DNA of 64,000 nucleotides from Laburnicola sp. R22_1 (lineage: Eukaryota > Ascomycota > Dothideomycetes > Pleosporales > Didymosphaeriaceae): assembly GCA_014281115.1 (NCBI GenBank), contig JACONQ010000009.1, forward strand, positions 310,001 to 374,000, written 5' to 3'. Position 1 is the first letter of the stretch; every line of letters starts with the position of its first letter. Under the pieces are notes generated by a model. That model was not told the origin of the DNA. It did no database searches and saw nothing but the letters and a program-made list of their open reading frames with translations. Positions 31,760 through 44,300 of this stretch are shown here, piece by piece. Made by a program: the position numbers and the translations under genes.

Positions 31760-33274
31760 CGGAGGTGCGTATTAAAAGTCCTTGCCCGCTCGGCGACAGA
31801 GGTATCTTAGCCACAGTCCTAATGCGGAAACTGCTCCGAGCCAACGTGGCCTTTGCGCCCTTAGCTATCTTGCGAAGATGCTCTCTATACATCTATACTA
31901 TTCTACTCTATTATGGCTTCCTATAATATCTCTACTCGTGCTCTTATTGTTAGCCTAAAAGCTACTAGCAAGTCAAGCAATAAGATTAATAAATTAACTA
32001 AAATCCCAACGCGAACAATTAATTCGATATATAGTCGAGCAATTATACGCGGCTTTAACTCAGCCCAGCGGCCACTATATATAGAATAGCTATCTTAAAG
32101 ATGCTCTATAGTCTGGCAGACTACTAAAATAGGCTAAGACCTCTAAGATAGTTGTTTATATTGTACGCACTAACCACTATAGACGAGAAAAGTCTTGTGC
32201 TAATATTACTAGTGCACTTAGTTAAGAAGGATTTAAAATATTAGCTATAACAGTATAGCAGATTCTCTAGAAAGCAGGCTTTAAGAAGACTAAACTAACA
32301 AGGAAGCCTAGGTTAACAAAGAAGATAAAGAAGGATCGACTTAATTAGTGTCTTTAATATTAAGACTAGATAATTGAGAATTAGAAGAACGTTATCTAGT
32401 CTAATAAAACATCTGTTATCCTTTTATATAGGCGTGGTGGCTATAGAGTTTAGAGGAGAGTAGATAAAGCCTTTGTCTAAAGCTGTATCCATAAGAAGTG
32501 GAAAGACTATTTTGAATTTATGTTTTGGGGCTGCTTTTTATATAATAGGCGAGGGCCATATTATTACTAGACGCCAGAAACAAAGCAAGAGAAGGAGGCT
32601 GCTATTAAAAGAATTAAGGAATTAAATTAAGAGCTAGAGCCTATTATAAGAAAATAGTGGAAGCTTAAGACTAGTATGCGGCGTCTTAATCTACGTACTA
32701 AGTCTGGTTAACAGCCTTAGTAGAAGTGGAATAAGAAGAATAACAAGCTTAGTTAAGGCACAGACTTAGGAATTAACTAGTATTAATATTAGTTAACTAT
32801 CTTACTCCTAAAGTTAATTTCTTTTGCAAAGCAGTGATAAACTAAGTAACTAGAAACAGTTATTTAAGAGGATAAGGCACCTAGCTATAATCACTATGTG
32901 CAGAGCTATGTGTATAGCTTGTAGGGTATCTAGAAGCTACTTTAGTGCGGTAACTCACCTAATTTAAACACTATTAAGCCTTATTAGCTATGAATAAAGC
33001 GATATACTATAAAGAAGGGTGCATTAAAGAATTAAGTAGAGGCAGTACGTACGTAGGAGCAGTGCTAGAAGGAGCTACCTTAGGATAAGATTTAGGCATG
33101 GATTAAGCGTATTTCTACTCATATTTAGAAGATTATTAAGCTAGAAGAGGGTAATAAGTATAAGGAGAGTAGAGTTTAATAGAATTAACTAGATTCGGAG
33201 CAATTTCCGCATCGGAACTGTGGCTAAGATACCCCTGTCGCCGAGCGGACAAGGACTTTTAATACGCACCTCCG
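31760..33274 (+). mobile_element. Tc1/mariner-type DNA transposon, mutated
   Basis: 1515 bp with TIRs of about 85 bp (CGGAGGTGCGTATTAAAAGT... at 31760; complement ending 33274), flanked by TA at 31758-31759 and 33275-33276. The plus-strand transposase starts MASYNISTRALIVSLKAT (31914) with an N-terminal helix-turn-helix (IPTRTINSIYSRAI). Further on, EFMFWGCF and NSPNLNTIKP blocks of a Tc1 DDE domain can be read between many TAA/TAG codons. NSPNLN carries Asn where Asp is usual. Inactive. Its TIR lacks the 17-bp doublet of the pogo elements. Confidence 0.88.
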
Positions 33275-33276
33275 TA

Positions 33277-33987
33277 TAGTGCCTACTCTATAACTAGATA
33301 AAACTCTTTACTACTTTCTAGTCCTAAAATATATATAAACTAAGCTTACTAATAGTAATTAGCCGCTTTAAACCGTGGTATAACGATGTGGCCTTACCTA
33401 TAGTTTTGCATGTGGATTTTTTTTAGTCGGAGTGGGCCCGCCAAGCCCGCCAAGCCCGCTTAGCTCGCTTGTAACGCGCTAACCCCTTTTTATTAACACC
33501 TTAAAACGCTTTTCTGTGTACACAATAGGAGGAGGAATGGATATCTACTATTATTGTAATATTTTTATTAGATATCCCTTAGTCGCAAAAAAAAAACCAT
33601 AGTAATTAGATAAATATACTTTAGAGTAGATATATTTTTACTACCCCTTTTAGTATATCTAAGCTAAGATGCTTTGCAAAGCTATCTAATATTAATAAGT
33701 ATTATAAAAAAGATTAATCTAGTCCTAGTATTAAAGATTAGCTAGAGGATATACGTAATAAAATCTAGATTAATATAGACTACTACTAAGGTAATAATTA
33801 TATAAAAAATTAAGATAACCTTATAAAAGCTATACTTAGCTACTAGAGGCGCGCCTTAAGAGGCTGTGCAAAATTAGCATTAAATAAATTAGGCTCTTTA
33901 AAAAATTATAAACCTAACTTATTTATTAAATTTCTAAAAGAGACTTACTATAATTCTTTTGCTTCCTAATAGGCATATAAAAAGTTC
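33277..33987 (+). pseudogene. Retroelement gag-like remnant, middle part
   Basis: Continues the decayed retroelement between the Tc1-type and pogo-type insertions. From about 33620 a plus frame reads LEDIRNKIQINIDYYQGNN and KAILSYQRRALRG if stops are taken as Gln. At 33486-33599 it includes the segment shared with the promoter region at 19.3 kb. Confidence 0.4.
33486..33599 (+). repeat. RIP-mutated copy of the 19.3 kb promoter segment
   Basis: Aligns along its length with 19293-19413; the differences are mostly G-to-A/C-to-T in this copy. Shared landmarks are ACGCTTTTCTGTGTA, the GGAGGA block and TAGTCGCAAAA. Confidence 0.75.
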
Positions 33988-33989
33988 TA

Positions 33990-35857
33990 ACGTACTTTGC
34001 ACTCGAGTCGATTATTTTATCGAGTCGATTACTTTGTTAAGACCTTACTAAAACGTACTATTAGCAATAGTACAACGCAATGCCTTAACCACACAACAAA
34101 CTACTAGCGTTAAAAGAAGCGCGTATACAGCTTACAATCCAGGCTATTAAACAAGACGCAACACTCTCTTAGCGACGCGCTATAGCCCTCTATAACATCT
34201 CTTAAAGTACACTTAGTAACTAACACGCTAAAGACGTTTAGACGCAACTGCGTACCCAATAAAATAAGACTTACTATAAGAGAGGAGCAGGTAATTGTGC
34301 AGCATATACTTAACCTAGACGCGCGAGGATTTCCGCCCTAGCTTAATGCCATAAAGATATGGCCAATTCTTTACTAGCTGCACGCCACTACAAGCTAGTT
34401 GGCCAGAGGTGGCCTTATGACTTTGTTAAGCGCTAGCCAAAGCTTCAAGTCAAGTTCAATCGAAAGTACAACTATAAGAGAGCCCTCTAGAAGGATTCTA
34501 AGGCAATACAAGGCTAGTTCTAGCTTATAGAAAATATAAAGGCCAAGTATAGTATTCTAGATAAGAACACCTACAATTTCGACAAGTCTAGCTTTATAAT
34601 AGGCATAATATCGACTAGAGTAGTAGTTATAGGCTCTAAGTATTAAGGACGACTAAAGCAGGTGCAGTAGGGTAATAGGGAGTAGACAACAGTTATCCAA
34701 GGCATTAACACAATGGAGTGGTAAATCCCACCCTTTATTATCTTTAGGGGTAAGCACCACCTCTCTACCTAGTATAAGAAGAAGGATCTACCTTATAATT
34801 AGGTTATTGCAGTCTCTAAGAATGGCTAGACAACAAATAAGCTTAGTCTATAATAGCTAAAGTACTTTAATAAGCATATAAAGAGGCGTACTACTAGTAG
34901 AGCACATTTACTTATTATTAATAGCCATAAAAGTCACAACTTTCTTAAATTCCAGAATTACTATAAAAGGAGTAATATTATTACTCTCTATATGCCTCTA
35001 TATTTGTCGCACCTCTTATAGCCACTTAATATGGGTTGTTTTACGCTGTTAAAGAAGGCGTATAGGCGCCAAGCCAAGAATCTAATGCGCAACCACATTA
35101 CGCACATCACTAAAATCGAGTTCCTACCTTGCTTTATTACTGCTTTTAAGGCTTTAATTACTAAAAGTAATATTAAAGGAGGCTTTCAAGGTACTGGCCT
35201 AGTGCCTCACGACCCAGAAGTTATAATATCGCAGCTTGACGTCCGCCTGCGTACGCCTCCACTTTATACTATTCGCGATAGTATATAGAAGTCGCAAACT
35301 CCGCGAAATAGTATAGAACTTAGGTCGCAATTAATGCTAGTTAAGTAGAGGATTTAAAGACATGTAGATAGTTCTCTAACTTATATAGTTAAGGCGGTGG
35401 AAAAGCTTGTTAAAGGCGCCGAGCTAATAGGGCATTCTTTGGTGTTAATAACTAAACGCAACACTAAACTGTAAGCTACTAATAAGGCTGCCACGCGATA
35501 TAAATTATATAAAAGAAAGCAAGTACAGCGTAAAGAAGTCCTTATAGCTAAAGAGGGCCAGCGGCTAGTCACTCTAAAAGAGTTTGGGGCGCGCAGTAAT
35601 GGGCAAAAGGCGAAGAAGAGGGTGCGCGCTAATGGAGGCGAATCTGCTCAAGAGCGCTATAGACGCTACGGCAAGCTCAGGCATAACAAAACAATCTATA
35701 GGCAGCCTATAGAAGTAGATTCGAAATAGATTGGCCTATTTGGACTATCGAAAATAGTTCGTGTTAACTCTATAATATCGTGAATAGTACAGAACTTAGT
35801 GGGGTCTTGGCAAAGTAATCGACTCGATAGAATAATTAACTCGAGTGCAAAGTACGT
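33990..35857 (+). mobile_element. Pogo-type DNA transposon in the AT block (34.0 kb copy)
   Basis: 1868 bp with TIRs of about 60 bp (ACGTACTTTGCAC... at 33990; complement ending 35857), flanked by TA (33988-33989, 35858-35859). TCGAGTCGATTA occurs twice at 17-bp spacing, followed by a TTTG-CAAGACC subterminal motif. The plus-strand transposase starts at about 34080. The best preserved part is 35031-35288 (KKAYRRQAKNLMRNHITHITK, GFQGTGLVPHDPE). The catalytic positions read FDKSSF, INSHKSH and PLNMGCF, so two Asp are now Asn. Inserted in a gag-like frame that continues on both sides. Confidence 0.9.
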
Positions 35858-35859
35858 TA

Positions 35860-36240
35860 TAAGCTTTTCCTCTCTAATAGAATAGACGCCTAGACGTTCT
35901 TATAGGCTTTTAAAAGTCTAGCTAGGAAGGGTAAACTAAATATAAAGACCTAGAAGGATAAATTATAACTTAAGTTAACTAGAAGTCTTAAGTTAATACT
36001 TTGAAGAGAAATAGAAGATTCTAATATTAACTATCTAGGAATTAAATGCTAGATAGCCGCAGCTAGCTATACTCTTTAAGATAATAATATAATAAATCTA
36101 TTTTAGACGCATATATAAACCTTTTATAAGGTATTACCCTCTAAATTAAAGCCTTTATATTAAAGATCTTTGTTGTGTAGAGATTCTAACTAAGGTTAAG
36201 TTCGCACTATATATAGAGAGAAGTAAAATAAAAGACACTA
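35860..36240 (+). pseudogene. Retroelement gag-like remnant, last part
   Basis: After the pogo insertion the frame goes on as LSNRIDAQTFLQAFKSLARKG and LQREIEDSNINYLGIK when stops are read as Gln. That resembles the retrotransposon-gag region of fungal Ty3/Gypsy elements. Tentative. Confidence 0.45.
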
Positions 36241-36546
36241 AAATCTAGTACCTAGCACATAGTAGTAGTAACAAAATATATACAAAATAATAATAATTTT
36301 ACTATTAACTTTCTATATAGCAGTATTAGCCATAGTAGTTAATAAATAGTTTGCTATCTAGTATAACTAAGTTATATATTATCTCTTAACTAGTAGACTA
36401 TTAAAGAGCTATAGTAGACTATAGAGTTATAATTATTAAAGTATAAAGCTAAAAGTAATTTTACTTTACTAAGCTTTTATTTTATAGTAATACTTATTAT
36501 CTATTATATAGTAGTGTAATAAGTAGTTACTTATCTTTTGGCGCGT

Positions 36547-37747
36547 TGTCTGATTCAAAATCAGACGAAAACGGACAGTCTAGAAAGTCTAGACTTTAGG
36601 ATTTTCTTTATCTTATTAATCACGTGTTATTGCGTGATGTTAGATAAAAAACTATTAGTTTCCTAAAGTAGAACTTAATAACTTTCTAGCACGTATATAG
36701 TCACGTGAATTTATCTATATAAACAAGCCAAAACCCCGAGTTAGAAAAATTAATCCAAGTTAGTTATTATACTATCTATTTTACTAAGAATACTCTCTAC
36801 CTTATTATATAAGTATTTTATACTTATTATATTACTACCTACTTACCTTCCACTATATTACGTAATCTATTTCGATAATAATTATAGAAGTAGTATAGGC
36901 AATAGAACGCTTAACTATAGTTTAGTTATTATACTTATAACTTAGTAGCTATAGTGTAACTATAGTTTGCTATATATATAGCGTATAAAGTCTGCCTTTT
37001 ATAATATTAGTAATGCCTAGTATAATAAATTTTTATCTCTTTATCTATTATATCTAGTAATATAATAACTACTTTCTAGCAATCTAATATTGCGTCTAAG
37101 TCTAATACTTATAGTAATATGGCTATTATTAAATTTAGTTAGGGCATAGATAACTAGCTAGGCAAAGTTAAGGACAATTTCTAGAGATTTAGTAACTTTA
37201 TACAACTAAAAGAATTATTAAAGGGGCCTCTAGAGCTTATCTTTAAATACACTATTAGTAATATTTTTAGGCTAATTTGCTATACCTTATACCTCTAAAT
37301 TTTAGAGTGTAAAGCACTTCTTTAGTATCTAAATATTAGTAAAGACGTAGCCTTTATAACGTAATAATAGTATGATATAGAAATTATACTATAGAAGCTT
37401 AAAGATATAACTAAAAATAAAGGTAATAAAGACTATAAAGGCAAGAACTAAAGTAAAGAGAAAAAAAGTTTATTATAATATATAAAACGCTAGAGGCGTA
37501 GTAATAGCATAAGAAGCTTATTAAGGTAGTAGTAATTATCTAGACTACTATTAAGGTAGAGGATTACAAGTAATAAGTGTAAGAGTAAGTAGCGACAGAA
37601 GAAGTATAGGGGAGATAGGTAATAGTAGCGAGATTCTAGATAGTAGTATACGGCTCGCTAGTTATAAGGACAGATCTACTATAGAAAGAGAGTTAGATAA
37701 AATAGTTAGATTAGTTACTATTATAATTGTTATTATTATTATTATAG
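36547..37747 (+). mobile_element. Putative LTR and gag of another retroelement, truncated
   Basis: 36547 starts TGTCTG, and the first bases form a hairpin (GTCTGATT-CAA-AATCAGAC, 36548-36566). A TATATAAAC box lies near 36717, a promoter layout typical of an LTR. From about 37121 a plus frame (MAIIKFS) runs to 37747 with only TAA/TAG interruptions and ends in a Lys/Arg/Gln-rich part, like a gag. It is cut at 37747 by the TGTGGCG-family copy. No second LTR was found. Confidence 0.45.
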
Positions 37748-37994
37748 TAGTCGGCTTGTCAAATACCTTTTTTAACCTTTTATTAGTTTAAGGTTAAAGT
37801 AGATTAAAATAGAAGGTTATATATACTATATACAGCGCCTAATTTTAATTAAAAACTAACCTTAAATATTACCTAATAATATAATAATAGTTTAAGCCTT
37901 AAACTTACTTATACTTTGCCTACACTTTATAAGCTTTCTATCTATATAGGGTTTAGTTACGCTATATATAGCCTACTTAGATTATTACTATTAG

Positions 37995-38281
37995 TGTTCG
38001 TATACCGTACGGGCAAGGGCACCTAAGGGTGTTAAGGTTTTAATATTGTCGCATAATAGCATTACGTAGGAATTATATAATGCTTATGCGCCGCGGCCTG
38101 TGCGCTGCAGAATCTTCTCCTTTCTATCTATACCCTCTCTAGAGAGAAGCAATTAATACTAAGTTAGTTCTATTATATTATTTTCTTTTCTTATACAATT
38201 ATTCCATATACCCTCCACACTTACTAATACAGAGTATTAGATATTAATGTCTATATAGCTAGCTATAGAGTCTATTTAATA
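37995..38281 (+). repeat. 5' LTR of the Copia element
   Basis: Pairs with 47109-47395; many G/A and C/T differences. Contains GCGCCGCGGCCTGTGCGCTGCAG, one of the few GC-rich patches here. Confidence 0.88.
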
Positions 38282-38329
38282 CTAATTAGTAGTTAACTAA
38301 CTCTTAACTGCAAATTAGTAAGAGTAAAG

Positions 38330-41300
38330 ATAAATTATATAAGTTGTTATTAACTATATAATTTATTTTATTATATCCTATCCTCTATACATAAGAGGAT
38401 AGTAGATTAAACCTTTGTAAAGTTAGTAAGTATCTATCGCTGCTTTATAAAATAAAGGAAGCGATTGTATAAGACGTACAAAACCTATTCTTATCTATAG
38501 GGATAGTAGATTAACTCTTTTATTAAGTTAGTAAGTAGATATTACTACTATATAAGATTTAAGAGAAGATAGTATACTAAGCACACTACTAGTAACTATA
38601 CAAACACATAGTTAGATAATAATAAACTCTAATAAAGCGCGACTCTTTATATAACTAACTTATTAAATAAACTAGTTACGTAATAACTACCCCTACCACT
38701 ACTTTACACAAAGCCCCCACCTTTACTACCTTTATCTTATAAGATAACACTAATATACCTAAATATACTAAACTATATAATAAGTATGCTAAAGGGATAG
38801 AAATATTAGAGGCAACACTACGCAAGAGAACAAGACCTAAGTACTAAAAGGATGAGATTAGCCTGATAGACAATCTCTCTCTATTAGAAATGCAATTGTA
38901 CGCAGTATATACTATTGCTAATTATTATGTGTTATACTAAAAAGGGACAGCTTTCTTAAAATTATTCTAGGATGACTTTAAAGGACAGGAAGAACACTAT
39001 TTTTTAAAGTTAAACTGTGCATTTAGGAGAGAGCTTATCGCAGTCCTAGAAGAAAAGGGCATTACACTAAGAATAGATGCTAGAGCTATAAGTGCTAGCA
39101 AACTATATAAAGTAGTCTAAGATAATGCAAATATTACTTATACATTACTACCCTCGCTAGCCTACTTAACTTCTTATACGCAAATACTAAGGCTAATCTT
39201 AAAGATACCTAAGCTAGTTAGGCTGTCATATAAATCTAAACAGAGCAAGCAGCTACTACTATAGGCACCTATATAGCTATAGGTCTCTATAGACATCTTA
39301 AGAGAATCTTTGCATAAGTATTAAGGATGATTCTATTTGTATAAATAACTAAATAACCTACTACTCTTCGTATATAGTACCTAACTACTATTCCGCCCAC
39401 CTACTTATAATTATTAAACGCTATATAGAATAGAACCACTACTAGTTAAATATAAATTATAGGCACTATACTAATCTATATAGACTAAGCCTATACTATA
39501 ATTTAACCTATATAAACTTTCGCCTAAGCACAACCTACCTTCTTAGAGAATTCTAGCTAATAAGATAATCTAATTTTAAAAGGCATAAAATAAGGATAAT
39601 AACTATACTAGAGCTCTATATAATATTTTGGCAAATAAGACTAGAATCTTTATAAATCTATGCAGACGCCTAGATATTACTAAGGATTAATACCCAGATA
39701 TCTTTTTAGATATCCTTACTAGTTATGCGGCATAGTATTACCTCTATACTATCTGCCCTAGATAATTGTGAAAGTGCTTATACAAAGTACTTAATAGTTA
39801 CTTTAACACCACTATTAACTATAACTAGTATTGGACAGACTAGACTATAATAACTTTCGTATAATGCTAGCACAAGAACCCTAATAAGAGTCTGCACGAA
39901 GTCCTGGAGGCAATAATTAATAGGCTTACCCTCGCATAGAGAGCATTAGGTGCGAACTTTACTAGGGAAATTGCTCTCTATACTACTATTATATAAGTAT
40001 ACTGCGGACACCTAGAACTAGAGTAGGCTATATGTACCCCTAAGCCTACCTATAAAGCTCTATTTACTAATCTTTATGCGTTAATCTAAGTTGCAATTAA
40101 TTGCTAATCTAATTAGTACCTATAAGAGGTTAATATATACTATACTAATCGCAAATATAACTTTTCTATATAAAGAGGCAGACTACTAGCCCCTTATAGA
40201 CAAGGATTTTATAGACGATTTGTACTATTATTATCGCGATTTAGATTCTAATTACACAATATTTGTATAAGACTAAAGAAGTGTTTTGTGTACTATAAAA
40301 AAGGTTATTAGTCTTTTAACTATTTGCGCAATAAACGTACCCGCGTAATAAGGCTATATATTACCTTCTATAAAGAGTATAATAATAAAACGCCTTTGTA
40401 TAAAACTATCCAGTCCTATATTTAGAATATAGAAGAGTATAATAATAAGGAACCTACTTTATACAAAGAAGAGGAGTAGAGTAAAGATAATAAAAATAGC
40501 AATAATTAAGTGTCCTACCTAACTACTACTACCTATTTTTACCGCATAACTAGCAAACACATCTATAAGACAAAGCTAGAGAAGTGTGTAGAATAGTTTA
40601 TCCTTAAAGATTAATACTATATAATATACTAAGGTAAACTATAAAATATAGGTATAGTAAGGATTTCCACTATTAGCAAAGCACAGCTAGAGGTATACGT
40701 ATAAGAGAACCCCTATATAAAAATCGATTAGACACCTAGCAATACTAATATTAGCTTTAGAGGTTAGAACCTATAAGAATCTCTAGAAACTATACAAATT
40801 ACAAATCTAATAGGAATAGTTACCTACGATATTCTAGACACTCTAACACTATTTTTGCTATTACTAGCAAATGCTAATAAGCTAGGTGTCTACTTTAATA
40901 ATATTCTAGATATTATTATATAAAAGGACAGCATAACTATACCTATTATACGCAAATAGAGACACCCTTTCTTTAATATTAGTAAGGAAGAAACTGTGTC
41001 TTTCTTTACTAAACAAGAACTCAGCCGCCTTTATTAATAATTTAGACACCTCTATATAGAAAGACTTTAAAATATGCTTACTAATACTGGCTATAAAGTA
41101 GATGCCACTATACTAAACAAAATTTAGAAGTTTTGCCACTACTATTAATCGCACAAATAAGTCCCACGTTACTTTAAGTTCACTATTAAGGATAACACCC
41201 ACTTTAACTATAAGATTATTATTAATATTATATATATTAAAACTAGAGACGCACTATATATTATAGATATAGACATATTATTTTAAGCTGCAATCTTCTT

Positions 41301-44300
41301 AAAATTAATATCTGCATAAGATGCGTAGGAAGCTCTCTATAGATACTAGATTAATATCTACTAAGATCCACCTAACTATATTGTACATAACCTAGGTATA
41401 AACTTCGTATTAGATAAGTTTAAAAACCGCGCAAAGATTATTAGCGTAACCTATAGGCAGATGCCTATAAAAGTATATTAGGTAATAGGGAAGGTTAAGC
41501 GTTTGCATGCACCCCTTCGCAAAGTCTTTAATATTCTTAAGGCTAAACTAGAAGATTATATAGATAAGGAGAATATCCTTTAAATAGCTATTAAAGCTAT
41601 TAATAACACTATAGGCCTAAATAGCCTTATACCCACACTACTAGTCTTTGGCGCATATTCTAGGATTAATATAGATTCTCCTCTATTGCTTAATATTATC
41701 GCATATACAAATGCCATATAAAAGGTAATAAAGATATTATAGAAGGAAAGGGATAAAACTAATATTAATTATGTGCTAAACACCTATAATAGTCTATTAG
41801 CAGCGCACAAAGTCCTTAAACTCCCACTTAGATCTAAAGTTATAGTCTAAAGAGAGAAAGGTGAATAGATAGGCCTATATAAGATTAAGAGTATTAAGAA
41901 TAGAGATATAATTCTTAACCTAAGGAATAGTTTAGTAAAGTTTCGCTATACGCAAGTTAAGCTATACTATTATAAAGAAGATTACATTTTTCTACTATTA
42001 TAAAAAGTAAATAATGCTGCCCCTATACAAAGAGATTCTTTAAAGAAGAGAAGGAGAAGCTATCTAAAAAAGAATGCTGCATTCCTTTTCTAAAAGGAGA
42101 CAAGTAATTAGAAACTGTCTCTAAAGCTCTATGCGAATAGTATAATCACAACACCTAGAGCACCTTTTAAATAGTTAGACCGCATAGAGATAAACGCTCT
42201 AATTGCTAATAGCACATTTAAGATTTTTCTCTTTAACCTATCTAAGTATAAAGGTAGAATCTTTAACCTCTATCTTATATAAGAAGTTAAGGGCAAGACT
42301 ACTTAACTATATAAAAAATTCCGCCTTGTGTTTACTAGCCACTCTAATAAAGAAAAGGATAAAATCCTTACCTAATTACCTACTATCTAAAGAATAAGCC
42401 AGCGCCTACTCCTTATATTAGGAGCAAGCCTTTAGGCAATATATAGAATGCATTTTAAACTATAAGATATTATCTAGGCCTATATTTAGTCTACTAATAA
42501 ACTAAACTACAGGCTTTATACTAGACTACCTAAGAAACTACGCACAAACTTTCTATAAGATATAATCTTCTATATTATATAACTACTCTATAGTATAGCT
42601 AAATTAGGTCTTTACTAGTTTAAGATCTACTATAACTACTATAAAGAAAGACTTAACATATTCTATTAGTAGCCCGGACAGATTAGTCCGCCGGACAGTT
42701 TTTGCCAAGACTATAATACTTTACTATAAATTATAATGTCTTAACAACACGACGCGTTATCATCTAATTAGGAAGGCAGAATTAAGCTTGCCCTTTACGC
42801 CTATTAGAATAAGCAAATTTCAAGCCTGCGATGCGCTGCTACAGCATATAATATCCCAAAGTCTATACTAAGTAATTAAATTAACAGAATTACTGCCTAA
42901 GCAGATACATAATTAGGCATAGCAAAGCTTACTATAACTAAAGAGTAGACGCTTATACAGTATATCCTTGACCTAAATTTGCGAGAATTTGCACCCTAGC
43001 TAGGTAAGGTGAAAGATATGGCTAACAAACTGCTAGCTGCGCGGCATAGAGACCCTATAGGACAATGCTAGGCTTAGCGCTTTGTAAAGCGCGTACCTAA
43101 GCTTAAAATGGCTTTTAATTAAGCGAAGAACTAATAGAAGATATAATAGGAAGACCTAGAGGTTATAAACGCGTAGTTTTAGCTAGTAGAGGACACAAAA
43201 GCTAAGTATAGAGTGCAGGATAAAGATATCTATAACTTTAATAAGACAGACTTCTAGATAGGAGTTATTAGCTTAATGAAGGTTGTAACTAGTTTAGAAA
43301 GACGTTCTTAACCTACGCTTATTTAGCTAGGCAACCGCAAGTGGGTTATAGTGATTTAGAGTATTTGCGCTACTAGGTATACTGTCCCGCCCTTTATTAT
43401 CTATAAAGGGCAAGTCCACATCTTAGCGTAGTATAAGGAGACTAGTATCCCCCGCAATTAGAAGCTCTTAGTCTCTAAGACCGGCTAAACTAATAACGAG
43501 CTTGGAGTTGCGTGGTTAAAGCACTTTAACGCGTATACAAGGCCGCGCATAGTAGGGTTATAGAGGTTACTTATTCTAGACGGCTATAAGAGCTACTACT
43601 CCTAGGATTTTAAGGATTATTGCCTGGAACAGAAGATCCTAACACTCTGTATACTAGCGCACTTATCTTATATCCTCTAGCTGCTTAATGTGGTTTGTTT
43701 CGCGTCACTAAAGCTAAAGTACTCCTAGCGCGTGCGGGACTTAGCGCGCTAACGCGTCTTTTATATTAACAAAGAGGGCTTCCTACTAGCCTTTTGCAAC
43801 GCGTTTTTTAATATGTTTATACTAGAAAACTATAAGAAAGCCTTTAAGGCCTCTAGGCTTGTTCCTTTAGATGCGTTAGTAGTGGTAGATCGCCTTAATG
43901 TGCGTATTCACACTCCACCTTAGGGTACCCCACTAGATACACTATGGCAAGCCAGGACCCTAAGCAATACCCTTGAGTTTAAATTCCAGTCAAAGCTCGT
44001 ACGCGACTCTTTTATTCGGTCTCTACCTAATGCTAAATCGAGCTACTTACAGCTTATAAAAGGTGCTGAACTTATGCTCTACTATAGTGTACTTTAAGAG
44101 ACCCGCATTAAGGAACTTAAGGAGCAAATTAAGGTTCTAACAAAGCGAAAAACGCGTAAAAGAAAGCGCATTTAGAAAGGTGGGACGCTAGGCTTTGCTT
44201 AGGGAGCAGATTTAGGAGTAGAAAGCCCTTCTATTAGGGTGAAGTTGTCGAAAAGGGCGCGAGGTAGTGGTGAGGAAGAGGCAGGTCCCTTAACACAACG

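Noticed and set aside
35031..35288. 85-codon frame taken as a separate gene
   Set aside because: It is the best preserved part of the pogo-type transposase of the 33990-35857 element, continuous with the decayed frame on both sides.
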